From: Argopecten irradians
Taxonomy: Eukaryota; Mollusca; Bivalvia; Pectinida; Pectinidae
Assembly: GCF_041381155.1 (NCBI RefSeq)
Contig: NC_091135.1
Span: 48,752,086-48,816,085 of the forward strand
Reading direction: 5' to 3'
DNA: 64,000 nt
Shown in pieces: positions 60,119-64,000 of the stretch; positions within the stretch are counted from its first letter, which is position 1; each line of letters starts with the position of its first letter. The notes beneath the pieces are model-generated. The model did not search any database. It was not told the DNA's origin and saw only the letters and a list, made by a program, of their open reading frames with translations. The translations under genes were made by a program, and so were the position numbers.

Positions 60119-63100
60119 ATGGCTGATTCAAACAACACTGCCAGTGAGGGAGCGACCTCCAAAGCTGTAATTAAGCAAGGCTATGTTGATACAAAAAGCA
60201 CAAAAATGTTTGGGGTAAGAGAATAAGTTGAGAAACACTTTTCATTACAATTCTTCAACTAAGTTGCTTTACCTTCTAGTTATGTATGTCATTTTTTGTT
60301 AACCTGTCACCTTGATACCCATCTAATTAAAAGGATGTTTTTTCTTGACACTCATCCTCATATGATCTTGGTTGTTTGTCCTTGACACCCATCAACATAT
60401 GACCTTGGTTGTATGTCCTAGACCCCCATCCTTATATGTCCTCGGTTGTTTGTCCTTCACACCCATCAACTTATGACCTTGGTTGTTTGTCCTCGACATC
60501 CATCAACTTATGACCTTGGTTGTTTGTCCTCGACATCCATCCTCATATGACCTTGGGTGTTTGTCCTTGACACCCATCAACATATGACATTGGTTGTTTG
60601 TCCTTGACACCCATCCTCATATGACCTTGGTTGTTTGTCCTTGACACCCATCCTCATATGACCTTGGGTGTTTGTCCTTGACATCCATCAACTTATGACC
60701 TTGGTTGTTTGTCCTCGACATCCATCCTCATATGACCTTGGGTGTTTGTCCTTGACACCCATCAACATATGACCTTGGTTGTTTGTCCTTGACACCCATC
60801 CTCATATGACCTTGGTTGTTTGTCCTTGACACCCATCCTCATATGACCTTGGTTGTTTGTCCGCGACATCCATCCTTATATGTCCTCGGTTGTTTGTCCT
60901 CGACATCCATCAACATATGACCTTGGTTGTTTGTCCTTGACCCCATCCTTATATGTCCTCGGTTGTTTGTCCTTGACACTCATCATCATATGACCCTGGT
61001 TGTTTGTCCTTGACACCCATCAAAATATGACCTTGGTTGTTTGTCCTTGACACCCATCAACATATGACCTTGGCTGTTTGTCCTTGACACCCATCCTCAT
61101 ATGACCTTGGTTGTTTGTCCTTGACCACCATCCTCATATGACCTTGGTTGTTTGTCCTTGACCCCCATCCTTATATGTCCTCAGTTGTTTGTCCTTGACA
61201 CCCATCAACATATGACCTTGGTTGTTTGTCCTTGACCCCATCAACATATGACCTTGGTTGTTTGTCCTTGACCCCATCCTTATATGTCCTCGGTTGTTTG
61301 TCCTTGACACTCATCATCATATGACCCTGGTTGTTTGTCCTTGACACCCATCAAAATATGACCTTGGTTGTTTGTCCTTGACACCCATCAACATATGACC
61401 TTGGCTGTTTGTCCTTGACACCCATCCTCATATGACCTTGGTTGTTTGTCCTTGACACCCATCAACATATGACCTTGGTTGTTTGTCCTTGACACCCATC
61501 CTCATATGACCTTGGTTGTTTGTCCTTGACACCCATCAACATATGACCCTGGTTGTTTGTCCTCGACATCCATCAACATATGACCTTGGTTGTTTGTCCC
61601 TGACACCCATCCTCATATGACCTTGGTTGGTTTTTTTTTGACACCCATCCTCATATGACTTTGGTTGTTTGTCCTTGACACCAAACCTCATATGACCTTG
61701 GTTGGTTTCCTTGACACTCCTCCTTGTGATCTTGGATGTTTGGGGATTTATGTCTTGTATACATTTCTAGCTAACTCCTTTTTAATTTTCAGTCCAAGAA
61801 GAGGCGTTGGATGGCGCTATTCAAGGCCTCTAGTAAGGGTCCCACTCGCCTTATAAAGTATGACAGTGCCTGGAAGGCTAACAACGATGAACCTTTGTCT
61901 GTCACTAACCTCAGTGAAATCAACAACATTGTACGAATGGGAGATGGAGCGTTTGGGATAGTGTTACAGATGAATGATCACACATCTAAACAGTTCATAT
62001 GTGAAACAGGTAAAATAAAGTTTTTGTACCAGTAACTTATAGGTACATGTATTAAACTTTTGATGTAAAAGAATCAATCCAAATTCTTCTTATCTAATTT
62101 CTATAAACACTTTTAGACATTTGTCCTCCAAAGAGAGAAAAGAGATGGTTGTAATGCTTTAATTCTATACACATCAATTGATTTCAATTTGATGATGACT
62201 TTTATGTTTTGCATACAGATGAGGATGCCAAAGAGTGGCTGCATCTCTTACAAAACCTGCATAGATCTGCACATCGTAGAGATTCAATGCCAGCAGGTAA
62301 ATCAGACTTTATACACATTTATAATCACTACAGACAATGGATACCATGTCATTCTCAAGTCCACTACGTGTATATTGCTTGATAAACTGCTACAGAAAAC
62401 ATTTCTTTTAAATCTTGCTTGGTTTAATCTGGGGTCCAAGGTTCCAATGTAGATCAGTCTTAAATTGTTCATGTGTTACAATTACTAATTATAGGATTGT
62501 TCCGGACCTTTCTGATGCCTAGTTCCTCACTGAACTTTCAAGGTGAATGTATTATGGACATTTCTGCGTCCAGTGTGACTTTGTTTGAAGACGAGAGAAA
62601 GTCATCCAAAATAGCTGTGTGGCCAATCAATCACATACGGAGATATGGATACAACAAGAAAAACCAGAGACTCTTTATAGAGGCGGGCAGGTAAGACCAT
62701 AACGATTTATAACTTGTTATGAAGTTTTGGTTTAAATAATTTTGTTTTATATCAAATGAAAGTTATTTATGGATAACAAGTGTCAGGTTTAGGAAATTAT
62801 CAGGATAAAAACCAGAGTATTAGAGGAAAAAACTGAACTACTGACAGTCAGTAGGTTTTTAATCACAACCTAGCTAGAGATGGATAGCTAGTATTAATTT
62901 ATGAGGATAGCACATTTATCTAACCAAAGAATTTGTAAACCTGGTGCCAAATGACTGGATTTGTAAAAGTCACTCATCAATGTCTATTTCTATTATCAAG
63001 GTCACTCATCAATGTCTATTTCTATTATCAAGGTCACTCATCAATGTCTATTTCTATTATCAAGTTCACTCATCAATGTCTATTTCTATTATCAAGGTCA

Positions 63101-63410
63101 CTCATCAATGTCTATTTCTATTATCAAGGTCACTCATCAATGTCTATATATTTCTATTATCAAGTAATTTTATCAATAGACCTCTTTTTATATGATGATT
63201 TTCAAAGGACAACTCATGATCAGATGCAGTGTTCAAATGGTACACATTTAGTATACATGTTTAAAGACAATGATAAACATAACAGAACATTTTGTATTTT
63301 GTAGTCGATGTGAAACAGGGGAGGGAATCTATTTGTTTACGTCAACAGATGGTCAGATGATCCACGACTATCTTCATAAACAAGCCTTAGCCTACGGAGA
63401 AAACACATGA
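60119..63410 (+). CDS. DOK-family adaptor (PH plus PTB only)
   Basis: Five coding exons (60119-60214, 61793-62009, 62219-62296, 62495-62690, 63305-63410) give 230 residues. The PH domain covers about 18-130: IKQGYVDTKSTKMF, RRWMALFKASSKGPTRLIKY, and the C-terminal helix EDAKEWLHLLQNL. An IRS-type PTB domain covers about 133-225: ECIMDISASSVTLFEDE, WPINHIRRYGYNKKNQRLFI and RCETGEGIYLFTSTDGQMIH. The Arg pair in IRRYG and the following Arg-Cys match phosphotyrosine-binding DOK PTB domains; spacing resembles DOK4/5/6. DOK proteins dock on activated receptor tyrosine kinases. The stop comes five residues after the PTB, so the usual tyrosine-rich tail is missing. It could be a genuine short form or one isoform. 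Confidence 0.88.
60330..61740. repeat. 37 bp minisatellite in DOK intron
   Basis: About 38 units of ~37 bp built from CATATGACCTTGGTTGTTTG, TCCTTGACACCCATC. A higher-order block of roughly 180 bases (starting CCCCATCCTTATATGTCCTC) occurs near-identically at about 60943 and 61269, showing segmental duplication within the array. Confidence 0.95.
62965..63165 (+). repeat. 32 bp tandem repeat in last DOK intron
   Basis: Six units of GTCACTCATCAATGTCTATT plus TCTATTATCAAG; the last carries a four-base TATA insertion. Open frames across it are artefacts. Confidence 0.95.
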
Positions 63411-63505
63411 TGACTAGTAAGCATTATACTATACAGACATGCTCAGTTGTACAATGATGGCTAGTAAGCATTATAATAAAGAGACATGCTCAGTTGTACA
63501 TTATT
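63411..63505 (+). repeat. Duplicated segment in DOK 3' UTR
   Basis: A ~46 bp segment (GATGACTAGTAAGCATTATA.. to ..CATGCTCAGTTGTACA) is repeated directly at 63408-63453 and 63456-63501. The second copy creates AATAAA at 63475-63480, a likely poly(A) signal. Confidence 0.8.
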
Positions 63506-64000
63506 TACTGTACAGTGATGAACCAGTTTTAAATAATAAATGACTAATAACTGATTGACATAATAGCCATAAGCACTATTATAAAAGTTAAAATCAATTG
63601 TGATCAAGTGAATTTTAAGAAGAGTACATGAAGAATTGTGATAATGTGGAAGACTGTTCATTTTTGAGTTATCCCCCTTGATATTGGTACATTTGTATTT
63701 CTCTTTGACAGATTGATGTTTCCAACTTTTTAAGATAAGTGCCATAAAAATTCATCAAGATGAAACTTCATGAACCGCAAACATTATACACTGCTTTAAA
63801 GTTTATAAAGTGATGGACTCAATGATGAATTCTATGAAATGCCTCAAATAACCTGGAATTTCCCCTAAGAAAATTGTCCTCATACCAAATGGCAAGCAAG
63901 ACCTTATGAAGGATGAACATCTGGGCTGTCACCTGTTTGCTTGGTGTCATTAAGGTCCAGAAGAAAATCTGACTTCCAGTATAGGTAGAAACAAAATTTG
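63506..64000. other. 3' flank of the DOK gene
   Basis: Nothing recognised to the window end. Confidence 0.4.

Noticed and set aside
62944..63304. Repetitive 83- and 117-residue frames
   Set aside because: Run through the 32 bp intronic tandem repeat; the real DOK exon begins at 63305.

Overview
This is a eukaryotic window from an intron-rich, AT-rich, repeat-dense animal genome. A bivalve mollusc is the most likely source. The reasons are inferential: a secreted collagen/C1q-domain gene (a family hugely expanded in bivalves), DIRS-like and several non-LTR retrotransposon relics, tRNA-headed SINEs sharing a conserved core, and interspersed elements with internal ~145 bp tandem cores resembling bivalve 'pearl'/Helentron-type elements. 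The gene models below were built by hand from GT..AG boundaries, frame continuity and recognisable protein families.

Layout. 1-1830 is an extreme poly-G tract. 2.5-5.8 kb holds an inverted-repeat unit and a 2.7 kb structure with ~370 bp inverted ends around a broken DIRS-type fragment. 6.5-18.6 kb (minus) is a nine-exon gene for a secreted protein: signal peptide, coiled coil, about 58 Gly-X-Y triplets, C1q domain. It has two C1q exons (10122-10531 and 6560-6960) in the same splice phase, each with its own stop and AATAAA, so they look like alternative last exons. 21.4-23.4 kb is a 5'-truncated LINE with a target-site duplication. 24.6-27.5 kb (plus) is a complete NEDD8 gene encoding 77 residues, with one residue after the terminal Gly-Gly. 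31.3-35.2 kb (minus) is a complete four-exon APRT gene (178 residues). 36.0-37.4 kb is a dead LINE joined to a SINE. 39.4-46.8 kb (plus) is a CCDC102A homologue in eight coding exons (540 residues), with a 60 bp tandem array that copies one of its splice donors. 47.2-48.4 kb is a tandem-core element. 48.4-55.9 kb is largely gene-free, with hairpin elements and SINEs. 55.9-58.4 kb is a 45/52 bp minisatellite interrupted by an 81 bp near-perfect palindrome. 60.1-63.4 kb (plus) is a short DOK-family adaptor gene (PH then PTB, 230 residues) whose first coding intron holds a 37 bp minisatellite.

The genes are unrelated in function: innate-type recognition or matrix (C1q), cullin neddylation (NEDD8), purine salvage (APRT), a coiled-coil structural protein (CCDC102A) and tyrosine-kinase adaptor signalling (DOK). 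I saw no operon or gene cluster. The most unusual items are the duplicated C1q last exons, the tandemly copied splice donor, a hammerhead-like motif in a short Penelope-like insertion with a 23 bp flanking duplication, the NEDD8 single-residue tail, and the palindrome inside the minisatellite.
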